A stretch of 64,000 nucleotides of DNA from Desulfatirhabdium butyrativorans DSM 18734 (GTDB lineage: Bacteria > Desulfobacterota > Desulfobacteria > Desulfobacterales > Desulfatirhabdiaceae): assembly GCF_000429925.1 (NCBI RefSeq), contig NZ_AUCU01000016.1, positions 1 through 64,000 of the forward strand, given 5' to 3'. Under the pieces are notes generated by a model. The model did not search any database. It was given only the letters and a program-made list of their open reading frames with translations, and was not told the origin of the DNA. Positions 1 to 8,623 of this stretch are shown here, piece by piece (position 1 is the first letter of the stretch; each line of letters begins with the position of its first letter). Position numbers and translations under genes: made by a program.

Positions 1-273
1 CTTATCTTGCTCAATAATAGGTTTTCTCCCAGCTCCTTTGCTTCTTATTCTGCGGACATCATTGTCTTTTGGAATTTTTGAAGAGCGTGCAATTTCGGAT
101 TGGCCTATTCTGATGGTGCTTTCGGCAATACCAGTAGCTTTAGATACAGCCCGTGATCCTCCATGTCCTAAAACATTGGCTTCAGTGGCTGCCCAAAGGC
201 GACGGGCTTTTTCGTCAAGTTCAGACTTGAGGGCTTCAAACTTGACCTTTATTGCATGGACTGGTGAAATCAT
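1..273 (-). CDS. ISAzo13-family transposase, N-terminal part (cut by window edge)
   Basis: Minus-strand reading frame open from an ATG at 273 to the window edge, 91 codons. An in-frame TGA directly upstream of the ATG fixes the start. The peptide has a charged helix ending in LDEKARRLWAATEA, then GHGGSRAVSKATGIAESTIR, a helix-turn-helix-like stretch, then a basic GAGRKPI segment. This order is typical of the DNA-binding N terminus of ISAzo13-type DDE transposases, recognised by pattern only. The catalytic domain lies outside the window, so intactness cannot be judged. It marks the left border of the signalling cluster and suggests an insertion next to it. No inverted repeat end was identified between 274 and 341. 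Confidence 0.72.
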   Translation of the reverse strand, partial: MISPVHAIKVKFEALKSELDEKARRLWAATEANVLGHGGSRAVSKATGIAESTIRIGQSEIARSSKIPKDNDVRRIRSKGAGRKPIIEQDK

Positions 274-341
274 TCATCAGCAATAGCATATGCAAAAAGC
301 TAAAGCAATTTTAATATCGATGATTAATTTATTTCCAGTTC

Positions 342-1688
342 CTACGCGACGCCATATTCCTTGAGCCTGCGCCACAGGGTGGTGCGGGGAACACCGAGGA
401 TGTGCGCCGTGAGGTTCCGATTCCGGTTGGTTTTTTCGAAGACCGACAGAATATAGTTGCGGGTGACTTCCTCGAGGTTGGGCAGCTCGTCTCCGTCGGG
501 AAGCTTGTTGAATTCGAGCTGCTGCAAATCGACCGGAAGGTCCGCCGGCTGAAGCAGATGGGTATCGCTCAGCGCAACGGCCCGCTCGATGATGTTTTTG
601 AGCTCCCGGACATTTCCCGGGAAATTGTAGGAAAGCAGCAGGTTCATGGCTTCACGGGAAATCCCCTGAACCGACTTTCCGAAAGCGCGGTTGTAGCGCT
701 GGATGAAATGGTTGACGAGAAGCGGGATGTCGTCTTTCCTCTCGAGAAGCGTCGGCATCCGGATCATGACCACATTCAGCCGAAAGAAGAGATCTTCCCG
801 GAAATTGCCCAGTTCCACCTCCTGTTTCAGATCGCGGTTGGTGGCCGCAAGGATACGGATATCCAGAGCGATGGGCTTGACGCCTCCCACCCGGTAAAAC
901 CATTTTTCCTGGATGACCTGAAGCAGCTTGACCTGCATGGCAAGAGGCATTTCCCCGATTTCATCAAGGAAAACCGTCCCGCCGTTTGCCGATTCCAGCA
1001 GGCCGATCTTCACGGAGTTGGCCCCGGTGAATGCGCCTTTTTCATAGCCGAAAAGCTCGCTGTTGATCAGCTCGGCCGTGAATCCGCCGCAATTGAAGGA
1101 TACGAAAGGCGCATGCCTTCGGGGACTGAGCGCCCGAATCGCCCGGGCAACCAGCTCCTTGCCGGTTCCGCTCGGGCCCTGGATCAGCACGTTGCAGTCA
1201 ACGGCGGCCACTTTTCGAATGAGCTCGAAAATCTCCTGCATGGCCTTGCCGGAGCCGACGATCTGCTCGATGGACTCCTTGTCTTCCATCGCCTCCCGCA
1301 GGCTCCGGTTTTCCGCTCGCAGCACGACTTTCTCCAGAACGCTGTCGGCAATGCTCCGGATCTGTTTCAGGGAAAACGGTTTGGCGATGAAATGGTAGGC
1401 GCCCTGCTTCATCGCTTCCACAGCCGTTTCGATGGATGCGTATCCCGTCATCATGACGACTTCGGTTTCTTCGGAAAGGGCCTTGATCCGGCTCAGCACA
1501 GCCAGGCCGTCCATGTCCGGCAGGCGGATATCGAGCAGGACAAGATGGAACGGATTTTCCTGATGCTCTTTCAAGAAGGGCTCTGCGGCAGGGTACACGC
1601 TGACGGATCGGGAAGGCGTTTCCAGTGTCCGTTTGAGTCGATCCAGAATGATGGTTTCATCGTCGACGACGGCGATGCGTTCGCTCAT
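342..1688 (-). CDS. Sigma-54-dependent response regulator (NtrC family)
   Basis: 448 residues with the classic three-part layout. A receiver domain (about 4-118) carries acidic residues D9/D10 and phospho-acceptor D53 in [17 protein letters not shown]+ domain (about 140-380) carries Walker A GPSGTGKE (171-178) and an intact GAFTGA loop (218-223) that contacts sigma-54. A Fis-type helix-turn-helix ends the protein ([20 protein letters not shown]). It should bind upstream sites and open sigma-54 promoters when phosphorylated. The ATG at 1688 overlaps the stop of the upstream histidine kinase by 4 bases, so the two are translationally coupled and almost certainly a cognate pair. Signal and regulon are unknown; the paired upstream sites at 8286 and 8375 are candidate targets. 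Confidence 0.95.
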   Translation of the reverse strand: MSERIAVVDDETIILDRLKRTLETPSRSVSVYPAAEPFLKEHQENPFHLVLLDIRLPDMDGLAVLSRIKALSEETEVVMMTGYASIETAVEAMKQGAYHFIAKPFSLKQIRSIADSVLEKVVLRAENRSLREAMEDKESIEQIVGSGKAMQEIFELIRKVAAVDCNVLIQGPSGTGKELVARAIRALSPRRHAPFVSFNCGGFTAELINSELFGYEKGAFTGANSVKIGLLESANGGTVFLDEIGEMPLAMQVKLLQVIQEKWFYRVGGVKPIALDIRILAATNRDLKQEVELGNFREDLFFRLNVVMIRMPTLLERKDDIPLLVNHFIQRYNRAFGKSVQGISREAMNLLLSYNFPGNVRELKNIIERAVALSDTHLLQPADLPVDLQQLEFNKLPDGDELPNLEEVTRNYILSVFEKTNRNRNLTAHILGVPRTTLWRRLKEYGVA

Positions 1689-3127
1689 GGTTTTTGTCCT
1701 GATGCAGTGACCGAATCGCTTGGCGCGACCGGCAGGTAAATGGAAAATGTAGTTCCGACATTCAGTTCGCTTTGCACTTCGATGTGTCCGTTGTGCTTTT
1801 TGACCAGGGCATAGGTTACCGATAACCCAAGGCCGGTTCCTCTGCCGACACTTTTCGTCGTATAGAACGGCTCGAAGATGTGTTCGAGCTGTTCCGGTTT
1901 GATGCCGGTACCGGTGTCCTTTACATCGATGCGGATCTGGCGGTTGTCGGGTTCAAGACCGGCTTTCAAGTCGATTTCGCCCCCCTGCGGCATGGCCTGA
2001 ATGGCATTGAGAAAGAGATTCAAAAAAATCTGCTCCAGGTTCCGGGTATTGCCCATGATTTTCGGAAGCCCTTCCTCGATGGCCGTATTGACCTTGATGC
2101 CGGAAAGAAACGTCTGGTTGCGGACCAGACGGATCGTCTTCTGGATGACCTCCGCCAGATCGAGCGGCGCCATGACAGGCATCTCGCTTCTGGAAAAATC
2201 CAGCAGGTTCTTGATGATTTCGGCTGCGCGCTCGGCCTGGTTCAGCATGTCGAGGATGAGCTCCCGGCCTTCCGGCGTCATGCTTTCCTCATATTCTTCC
2301 AGAAAGGTTTCTGCCGTCAGGGAAATGTTGTTGATGGGGTTGTTGAGTTCATGGGCGATGCCTGCAGTGAAGGTGCCTATGGCCGCAATTTTGCGGGACT
2401 GCACCAGCTGCTCCTGCTTGGATTCCAGCTCGATGGCCATCTGGTTGAAGGCATGGATCAACCGGGAAATCTCGTCCGTTTCCTTCTCGGAATAATCGAT
2501 GGGATGGAAATTGCCGTCAGCCACCTGACCGATGGTCCGCTGAACCAGGGAAAGGGGCCGAAGAATCTTTCGGAAAAACAGGTATCCTACCAGGGCGAAG
2601 AGCACCAAGGATACGCCGAAAAAGGCGATTGGAACCCCCAGCATCCGGTTGACGGCCAGGTGGATTCGCTCCCGCTTGCGTTTGACCAGGTGTTCCGCAA
2701 AATCGCCGATCCGCTTGCCCATGTTTCGAACCTGGTCCGCCTGCCCCTGGGGCAGGTTCTGAAGTTCCTGCTGTTCGGCAAACTGCAGAATGGTGCGGTA
2801 TGTCGTCCAATCCTCACGAAACTGGCTGTATTCTTCTTTACCGATTACCCGAACGATGTCTTCGCTGCACTGGGCGATGATCGTTTCGATGCGGTCGAGA
2901 TAGACGAGGTTTTCTTTCAGGCTTTCGATGTCATGATAGAAGAAGAAATTCTTTTCGTAGCGCCTCGCTTCCAGAATGTCGTTGAACAGATCCTCGAAGG
3001 ATTCGCTGACCGTGAGCTTCTGACCGATGGTGACGATGCTGTACCAGTTGAAGAAGGCCAGGCCGAACACGAAGATGAAAAATCCACAAAAAGCGCCGAT
3101 CAAACGACCTCGAATGGTTGTCACCAT
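1685..3127 (-). CDS. Sensor histidine kinase, HAMP-containing
   Basis: Partner kinase of the regulator that overlaps its 3' end. The ATG at 3127 is preferred over a TTG seven codons earlier because GGGAGA sits six bases upstream of it; this gives 480 residues. Transmembrane segments are at about 9-30 and 165-187, bracketing a periplasmic sensor of about 130 residues; HAMP follows (188-240). The H-box GIAHELNNPINN has phospho-accepting H259. N-, G1- and G2-boxes follow (NLFLNAIQAM, DTGTGI, GRGTGLGLS). The sensor begins with an ARRYEKNFFFY stretch that is also found in the second kinase of the cluster (RRYEKNVLLYG), so the two sensors are likely paralogues reading related signals. Confidence 0.95.
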   Translation of the reverse strand: MVTTIRGRLIGAFCGFFIFVFGLAFFNWYSIVTIGQKLTVSESFEDLFNDILEARRYEKNFFFYHDIESLKENLVYLDRIETIIAQCSEDIVRVIGKEEYSQFREDWTTYRTILQFAEQQELQNLPQGQADQVRNMGKRIGDFAEHLVKRKRERIHLAVNRMLGVPIAFFGVSLVLFALVGYLFFRKILRPLSLVQRTIGQVADGNFHPIDYSEKETDEISRLIHAFNQMAIELESKQEQLVQSRKIAAIGTFTAGIAHELNNPINNISLTAETFLEEYEESMTPEGRELILDMLNQAERAAEIIKNLLDFSRSEMPVMAPLDLAEVIQKTIRLVRNQTFLSGIKVNTAIEEGLPKIMGNTRNLEQIFLNLFLNAIQAMPQGGEIDLKAGLEPDNRQIRIDVKDTGTGIKPEQLEHIFEPFYTTKSVGRGTGLGLSVTYALVKKHNGHIEVQSELNVGTTFSIYLPVAPSDSVTASGQKP

Positions 3128-3151
3128 GAATTGTCTCCCGATAATCAAAAA

Positions 3152-4501
3152 TCAGGCCATCCCGTAGCGTTTGAGCTTCCGCCACAGGGACACCCGGTCG
3201 ATGCCCAGTATTTCCGCTGCCCGGGTCTTGTTGTCTTCGGTTTGCTCGAGCACCCAGGCAATGTAGGTTTTCTCGTTTTCCTCGAGCGTTTGAAAGCCGC
3301 GTTTGGGCATCCGGATATTGCGGGTAAGGGTCCGGATATCCTCCGGCAGCTCCCTGACGGTAATCGTATCGTCTTTTGCCAGCGCGACCGCCCTTTCCAT
3401 GAAGTTTTCCAGCTCCCGGACGTTTCCGGGAAATTCGTAGCTCAGCAGAATCTCCATCACCTCATCGTCGATGGCCGCAACATTCTTGCCTTGGGCCACC
3501 GAAAACCGGCGCAGAAAATGCAGCGCCAGAAGCAGAATGTCATCTTTTCGGTCTGCAAGCCTCGGTACAAAAAGCGAAATGACATTGAGGCGGTAAAAGA
3601 GATCCTGCCGGAATCGGCCCTGAGCCGCCTCCTGTTTGAGATCCTTGTTGGTGGCTGCGATCAGCCGCACATCCACCGGAATTTCGACCGTGCCTCCGAC
3701 CCGCAGCAGCACCCGCTCCTGGAGCACCCGCAGGAGTTTGACCTGCATCGACAGGGGCATGTCCCCGATCTCGTCCAAAAACAAGGTTCCCCCAGAGGCG
3801 GTCTCGATCAGCCCTTTCTTGAGATTTCTGGCTCCGGTAAAAGCGTCCTTTTCATGCCCGAACAATTCGTTTGCCAGCAGCTCTTCGTTGAACGCACCGC
3901 AATTGATGGCAACGAAACGTTTGTCCGCCCGCAGGCTTTTGGCGTGAATGGTTCGAGCGACCAGTTCCTTTCCGGTGCCGGTCTCCCCGAAAATCAGAAT
4001 ATTGCAGTCCGTCGGTGCCACCTGATCGATGGTCTGACGCAGTTTTTCGATTTCGCTGCTGTTGCCGATCAGGCTCAGTTGCTGGGAACTTTCGGTGATC
4101 TGTTTGCGCAGGGACTGTACTTCAGCCTTGAGCGACCGCTTCTCCATCGCCTGGCGGACCTGCGCCCGCATCTCTTCGATCTGATAGGGTTTGGCCAGAT
4201 AGCTGAATGCGCCCGATTGCATGGCCTGAACGGCGGACTGCACCGTGGCGTATCCGGTAATGACGATCACCTCGATATCCGGATAGAGCTGTTTGGCCGC
4301 CTGCAGAACCTCGATGCCCCCGACCGGCTGCATTTTCAGATCGGTCATCACCAGGGCGAATTCGCGTTTTCGCAGCTCTTCGATGGCCAGTTGCCCGTTC
4401 TCCACCGAAACGACATTGTAGCCGTCCTTCAGCAGCACGTAATGCAGGTTGTCGCGGGCAATGGTTTCGTCTTCGGCGATTAGAATCCAGCCTTCTTTCA
4501 C
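3152..4501 (-). CDS. Sigma-54-dependent response regulator (NtrC family), DAFTGA variant
   Basis: 449 residues: receiver (phospho-acceptor D54 in LVMTDLKMQPVGG), AAA+ domain with Walker A GETGTGKE (172-179), and C-terminal Fis-type helix-turn-helix ending LWRKLKRYGMA. The start is a GTG at 4501 that overlaps the stop of the kinase gene upstream. The sigma-54-contacting loop reads DAFTGA (219-224) where the family consensus is GAFTGA; the first Gly tolerates change better than the rest of the loop, so the protein may still activate. It is a paralogue of the regulator at 342-1688 and lies 24 bases before the second kinase gene, so the arrangement is kinase-regulator-kinase-regulator, probably from a duplication. 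Confidence 0.94.
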   Translation of the reverse strand: MKEGWILIAEDETIARDNLHYVLLKDGYNVVSVENGQLAIEELRKREFALVMTDLKMQPVGGIEVLQAAKQLYPDIEVIVITGYATVQSAVQAMQSGAFSYLAKPYQIEEMRAQVRQAMEKRSLKAEVQSLRKQITESSQQLSLIGNSSEIEKLRQTIDQVAPTDCNILIFGETGTGKELVARTIHAKSLRADKRFVAINCGAFNEELLANELFGHEKDAFTGARNLKKGLIETASGGTLFLDEIGDMPLSMQVKLLRVLQERVLLRVGGTVEIPVDVRLIAATNKDLKQEAAQGRFRQDLFYRLNVISLFVPRLADRKDDILLLALHFLRRFSVAQGKNVAAIDDEVMEILLSYEFPGNVRELENFMERAVALAKDDTITVRELPEDIRTLTRNIRMPKRGFQTLEENEKTYIAWVLEQTEDNKTRAAEILGIDRVSLWRKLKRYGMA

Positions 4502-5952
4502 GTCGCACTTCCTTGACCGGCGTCCGTGATCGGTAAAAAGATCGTGAAACAGGCCCCGGCATCCTCGCGGTTTTCCACATGGATGGATCCGCCATGCTGC
4601 TCCACGATGCCGTATACCATTGAAAGCCCGAGCCCCGTTCCCTTTCCGACATCCTTGGTGGTGAAAAACGGATCGAAAATCCGGCCGATCGCCTCGGGCG
4701 CGATGCCGGGGCCGCTGTCAACGACGGTGACTACAGCCTGTTTGCCGGCAGGATCGATCTCTGCCGAAATCCGGATCCAGCCGGGGCTCTCTCCGATGGC
4801 ATGTACTCCGTTTTCGACGAGATTCAAGAACACCTGCTGCATCCGCTGGCTGTCGAGGTTCAGCACCAGGGTCTCCGGCACTTCCTGCAGGATTTCGATG
4901 TGCGGCGGAACCTGACTGGAAATCAACCGGACGGATCGTTCCACAATGGATTTCAGGGGTGTAGGCAACAATTGGAATTCCTTGGCCCTGGAGAATTCGA
5001 GAAGCCCGCGTACAATGTCTCTGGCCCGGTGCACCTCCTGGGTGATATTTTGCAGCATCCGGTTCAGGAATTCCGTATCGCCGCCCTTGAGCTCTTCGAT
5101 GGCGATCTGGCAGGAGGTCGAAATATTGTTCAGCGGATTGTTCAACTGATGGGCGATACCGGAGGTGAGTGTCCCCAGGGAAGCCAGTTTTCTGGCCTCA
5201 ACGAGCTGCTCCTGGCGTTTTTCAAGTTCCGCGATCATCCGGTTGAATGCCTCGATCACCTGCTGAGTCTCATCCCGCAGGTGCACGACCGGTGCAGGCC
5301 GGAAATCCCCTTTGGCGATGCGGTGGGTGGTCTGCTCGATCAATCGGAGCGGCCGGATGATTTTTCGGGCAGCAAAGGGGATGAGGATGACCCCCATCAG
5401 AAAAAAGACGATCATGGAAAAGATCAATTGTCCTTTGAGGCTTCGGATGATGACCAATATCCGCTGACGTTCGAAACTCACCAGTTCCTGCGCCAGATCG
5501 ACCAGAACTTTTCCGCTTTCTCGAAGCTGCTCCTCGATATGCGGAATCGGGGCTGGCGTTTTCTGCTTGCGATGGGCAATCACCTGCTGCATCAGCATGT
5601 CATAGCGCTCGAGCTCCCGTTCGATGCGGGTCAGAAAGCTCGCTCCCTTGAATTCACGGACATCGGGTGTGATGTCTTTCACCAGGCGCATGCTTTGGAG
5701 AACGTATTTTTCGTTCTCCGCCATGTCGTCCTCCGACCCGTAGAGCAGCACATTCTTTTCGTAGCGGCGAATTTCGAGAATGATGCTGTTCAAATCATCG
5801 GCGGTCTCGACAAAATGTTCCTTGTATTCGATCTCCAGCAGGTACCGATATGAAATCATGCCGATGGAGCCGATGATCACCATGACGATGGTCAGACCGA
5901 CAACGATTTTCTGGCGGATATTGAGGTTCAGGGACATGCGTGGAATGTTCAT
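4498..5952 (-). CDS. Sensor histidine kinase, HAMP-containing
   Basis: 484 residues. AAGGATAAACG precedes the ATG at 5952 and supports the start. An N-terminal membrane helix (about 14-36) and a second at about 174-196 flank a periplasmic sensor; a HAMP linker follows (197-250). The H-box is GIAHQLNNPLNN with H268. ATP-binding boxes NLVENGVHAIG, DSGPGI and GKGTGLGLSMVYG complete the kinase core. The gene overlaps the regulator downstream by 4 bases. The sensor shares the RRYEKN motif with the kinase at 1685-3127. Sensor ligand unknown. Confidence 0.95.
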   Translation of the reverse strand: MNIPRMSLNLNIRQKIVVGLTIVMVIIGSIGMISYRYLLEIEYKEHFVETADDLNSIILEIRRYEKNVLLYGSEDDMAENEKYVLQSMRLVKDITPDVREFKGASFLTRIERELERYDMLMQQVIAHRKQKTPAPIPHIEEQLRESGKVLVDLAQELVSFERQRILVIIRSLKGQLIFSMIVFFLMGVILIPFAARKIIRPLRLIEQTTHRIAKGDFRPAPVVHLRDETQQVIEAFNRMIAELEKRQEQLVEARKLASLGTLTSGIAHQLNNPLNNISTSCQIAIEELKGGDTEFLNRMLQNITQEVHRARDIVRGLLEFSRAKEFQLLPTPLKSIVERSVRLISSQVPPHIEILQEVPETLVLNLDSQRMQQVFLNLVENGVHAIGESPGWIRISAEIDPAGKQAVVTVVDSGPGIAPEAIGRIFDPFFTTKDVGKGTGLGLSMVYGIVEQHGGSIHVENREDAGACFTIFLPITDAGQGSAT

Positions 5953-6131
5953 CGTTTATCCTTGACGGCTTCGCATAAAAGTGGGCAGTGGGCAGTAAAA
6001 AGGAAGTATGCCCAAGCTCGTACGGATCGCGTATCGCTCCCTACCTTACCCTGATCATGTTCAGCATTGGACAACGGCACCAAATAGCGATTATTTCCTT
6101 CTCTCACTGCCCACTGCCGACTGCCCACTGC
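5953..6131. repeat. Spacer with 7-bp-period GGGCAGT repeats
   Basis: The 179-base spacer between the Lon-type gene and the first kinase holds GTGGGCAGTGGGCAGT (5981-5996) at one end and CACTGCC-CACTGCC-GACTGCC-CACTGCC (about 6105-6132) at the other, i.e. the same heptamer in opposite orientation. The second block runs up to the stop codon of the Lon-type gene. The two arms could pair in RNA. No promoter is evident; whether the five genes form one transcript is open. Confidence 0.6.
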
Positions 6132-8207
6132 CTATTGCATTTCCAGAACGACGTCGATCAGTGTTTGGATATCCTCTGCCAGAACAATCTCGATGCGTTC
6201 GAGCATTTCCCGATCCATTCCGGCCAGATCGACGGCATTGGCCTTCGGAATGATCACGGTGGCCACACCCGCCCGCTGGGCTGCAAGAAGCTTCTCCCGG
6301 AGTCCTGCGATCTGCAGGATCGTCCCGCTTAACGTGAGTTCTCCGGTCATGGCTACTGCCGGCTTTGCAGGGCGGCGGGTCAACAGGGAAAGGAGTGCCA
6401 TGGCAATGGTCAGGCCTGCAGAGCTGCCTTCCTTGGGAATGGCTCCCGCCGGGATGTGGATGTGAATGTCCCGATCCTGGAAAAAATCGGGATCGATTCC
6501 GAGAATTTCGGCATGGCTTCGCACATAGCTCAGCGCCGTCTGGGCCGATTCCCGCAGGATATCCCCGAGGGATCCGGTCAGCAGAAGCTGCTCCTTTCCC
6601 TTCATGATGCCGGCTTCCACCGAAATGATCTCCCCCCCGAATTCCGTCCACACCAACCCCGTCACCACACCGATGCGGCCGGCCGTCTCGGCGCTCATGT
6701 GGTTGTACCGCCTCGGTCCCAGAAACTGCACGACCATCTGCTCATCGACCCGAATCGGCTTTGCGGGCTCGGCATCGTCTGCTTTCGATGCCTGATCCGG
6801 CTGTTGCCCCCCTGCCCCGCTTTCCTGCAGCAGGCAGATCCGGGCCAGTTTCCGGCATACGGCGGCGATCTCTCTTTCCAGGTTCCGCACCCCGGCCTCC
6901 TGGGTATAGTCCTGGATCAGTCGGGAAACGGCCTCTTCGCTGAACCCGATTCCCCGGTTCGTGAGGCCATGCTCCTGCAATTGCCTCGGAATCAGATAAC
7001 GAAAGGCAATCTGCCGCTTTTCCGTTTCTGTGTAACCGGTGAAGGCAATGACTTCCATGCGGTCTCGCAGGGCGGCGGGCAGGTTTTCGATGCCGTTGGC
7101 CGTCGTGATGAAGAGAACGGCGGACAGATCGAAGGGCAGATCGAGGTAGTGATCCGTAAAATGGCTGTTCTGTTCCGGATCCAGAATTTCGAGCAGGACA
7201 GAGGCGGGATCTCCGCGGAAATCCTGTCCGATCTTGTCGATTTCATCGAGCATGAAGACCGGATTTCGGGCGTTGACCCTTCGGATTTCATTCAGAATCC
7301 GGCCGGGCATCGCCCCGACGTACGTCCGGCGGTGCCCCCTCAGATCCGCCTCGTCCCGGAGCCCCGCAACGGAGACCCGAACGAACGGCCTTTCGAGCGA
7401 TTCGGCGATTGATCGTCCAATGGATGTCTTCCCGGTTCCCGGAGGCCCGGTGAAACAGAGGATGGGGCTTCTGCCGCATTGCAGGGCGCGTTTTCTGCCC
7501 CGGATTTCCCGGATCGTCTCCCGCAGTTCGTCCAGATTGATCGGTTTCGGCAGATAGTGGGTGGCGCCTTTCTTGAGGGCGGCCACGGCCGAGTTGACCG
7601 TCGCATACCCGGTGATGAGAACGATGTCCGTCCTGGGGGATATTTTCCGGGCGGTCTCGAGCAACTGGAAACCATCCATCTTTTCCATTTTCATGTCCGT
7701 CAGGATGAGATCGAATTCCTGGCTTTTCATCCGCTCCAGGGCTTCGAGTCCATTTCCCGCCGTATCAACCCGGTATCCTTCCTTTTTCAGGACATATTCC
7801 AGATTGGTCCGGGCGATCGGTTCATCGTCCACGATCAGAATGAAAAAATCGCGCATGCTGCACAGGGTCCGGACCGCCAGGTATTCGAGAATGCGCTCCT
7901 TGACCTGTCTGAGGCCGTGATGCTGGGATTCCATCACCCGCTCCGCCTGGTTCAGGTCGATGTGGATGTCATGTACTGTGTTCCAGGGCAGGCTGAGAAT
8001 CAAATCGATATAGTTCAGACCGATGGCGTATTCGGGCGCGGAAGGATCGGTTTTCTCCAGACGTTCGAGCTCGGCCATGGCGGCAGCGGCAATCGGTGCA
8101 GGCAGGGCGGCCTGCTGAATTTTCTGATGCAGCGCCGATGGCGTTTCGTTCGATTCCGTGGTCTGCGGGGCAGGTTGCTCCCGCTGCTGGGTTTTCTTGA
8201 AAAACAT
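6132..8207 (-). CDS. Lon-type ATP-dependent protease with an internal response-regulator receiver domain
   Basis: 691 residues from the ATG at 8207, chosen because AAAGGA lies about ten bases upstream; a longer frame to 8300 has no such site. The large N-terminal substrate-binding domain of Lon is absent. Residues 40-113 match the helical segment just before the ATPase (HHGLRQVKERILEYLAVR). A complete receiver domain follows (about 121-240; FFILIVDDEP, phospho-acceptor D171, KP pair at 221). The Lon ATPase then resumes (Walker A GPPGTGKT 254-261, Walker B FMLDEIDK). The Lon protease domain has Ser596 in EGSSAG and Lys639 in GLREKLLAA, the Ser-Lys dyad. The receiver therefore sits in the linker where canonical Lon has a few residues, as if phosphorylation gates proteolysis. 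It heads the kinase/regulator cluster; one kinase may be its donor (inference). Confidence 0.93.
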   Translation of the reverse strand: MFFKKTQQREQPAPQTTESNETPSALHQKIQQAALPAPIAAAAMAELERLEKTDPSAPEYAIGLNYIDLILSLPWNTVHDIHIDLNQAERVMESQHHGLRQVKERILEYLAVRTLCSMRDFFILIVDDEPIARTNLEYVLKKEGYRVDTAGNGLEALERMKSQEFDLILTDMKMEKMDGFQLLETARKISPRTDIVLITGYATVNSAVAALKKGATHYLPKPINLDELRETIREIRGRKRALQCGRSPILCFTGPPGTGKTSIGRSIAESLERPFVRVSVAGLRDEADLRGHRRTYVGAMPGRILNEIRRVNARNPVFMLDEIDKIGQDFRGDPASVLLEILDPEQNSHFTDHYLDLPFDLSAVLFITTANGIENLPAALRDRMEVIAFTGYTETEKRQIAFRYLIPRQLQEHGLTNRGIGFSEEAVSRLIQDYTQEAGVRNLEREIAAVCRKLARICLLQESGAGGQQPDQASKADDAEPAKPIRVDEQMVVQFLGPRRYNHMSAETAGRIGVVTGLVWTEFGGEIISVEAGIMKGKEQLLLTGSLGDILRESAQTALSYVRSHAEILGIDPDFFQDRDIHIHIPAGAIPKEGSSAGLTIAMALLSLLTRRPAKPAVAMTGELTLSGTILQIAGLREKLLAAQRAGVATVIIPKANAVDLAGMDREMLERIEIVLAEDIQTLIDVVLEMQ

Positions 8208-8285
8208 CGTGCGCTTATCCTTTCTGTGCATTCGAACGGCATCTCCGAAAGGGAGCATCCAACATGGAACAGCCCGTTCGGGTGC

Positions 8286-8305
8286 TGCAATCTGCAACAT
8301 GTTGC
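8286..8305. promoter_or_regulatory. Upstream activator-type site, copy 1
   Basis: TGCAATCTGCAACATGTTGC contains the perfect palindrome GCAACATGTTGC. A second copy lies 89 bases further on with 17 of 20 identical positions. Palindromes of this kind, 100-250 bases before a sigma-54 promoter, are typical binding sites of NtrC-family activators. Which regulator binds is not shown; two candidates are encoded at 342-4501. Confidence 0.6.
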
Positions 8306-8374
8306 GTTTTTGGTGTAATAATCGAAAGCGGGTTCCATTTCAACAAGATATGCAAGCCCTCCCTTTGGGAACGT

Positions 8375-8394
8375 TGCAATATGTAACAGGTTGC
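8375..8394. promoter_or_regulatory. Upstream activator-type site, copy 2
   Basis: TGCAATATGTAACAGGTTGC, 17 of 20 bases identical to copy 1. The differences fall in the inner half-site, so copy 2 is the weaker palindrome. It lies about 118 bases before the sigma-54-like promoter. Confidence 0.55.
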
Positions 8395-8511
8395 CGCCCG
8401 GACCGATCCCGATACGGCTTCCTTCGATACCCTGTCTTTCCATATCTTCTGGCTGCCGGAAACCGGTATCCAGGCGCTGCGGCCGGCCGAAGGCCGCAGA
8501 TTCGACCGGTC

Positions 8512-8527
8512 TGGTACGATTCTTGAA
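8512..8527 (+). promoter_or_regulatory. Sigma-54-type (-24/-12) promoter for the usp-tauE-usp operon
   Basis: TGGTACGATTCTTGAA matches the consensus TGGCACG-N4-TTGCW, with the GG and the TTG of the two elements at the right spacing. It points at the Usp gene starting 97 bases downstream and lies downstream of the paired activator sites. Prediction only. Confidence 0.65.
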
Positions 8528-8623
8528 TATTCCGCAAACAGATGCGAAAGCGAATGCAGAAAGCATGCACCAACCGATCCCATTCCCATTACCGGCGCAG
8601 GTTATGCGCATAGAAGAGGCATT

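Larger units (their letters stand above)
8208..8623. other. Divergent intergenic region with sigma-54-type control signals
   Basis: 416 bases between the Lon-type gene (minus) and the Usp gene (plus). It contains two near-identical 20-bp sites and a good sigma-54 promoter match, listed separately. No coding potential with a recognisable product was found in either strand. No sigma-54-like promoter was seen facing the Lon-type gene. Confidence 0.6.

Noticed and set aside
1880-4483. Very long plus-strand reading frame (867 codons) opposite the kinase and regulator genes
   Set aside because: Antisense shadow of two regular two-component genes; no ribosome site and low-complexity composition.
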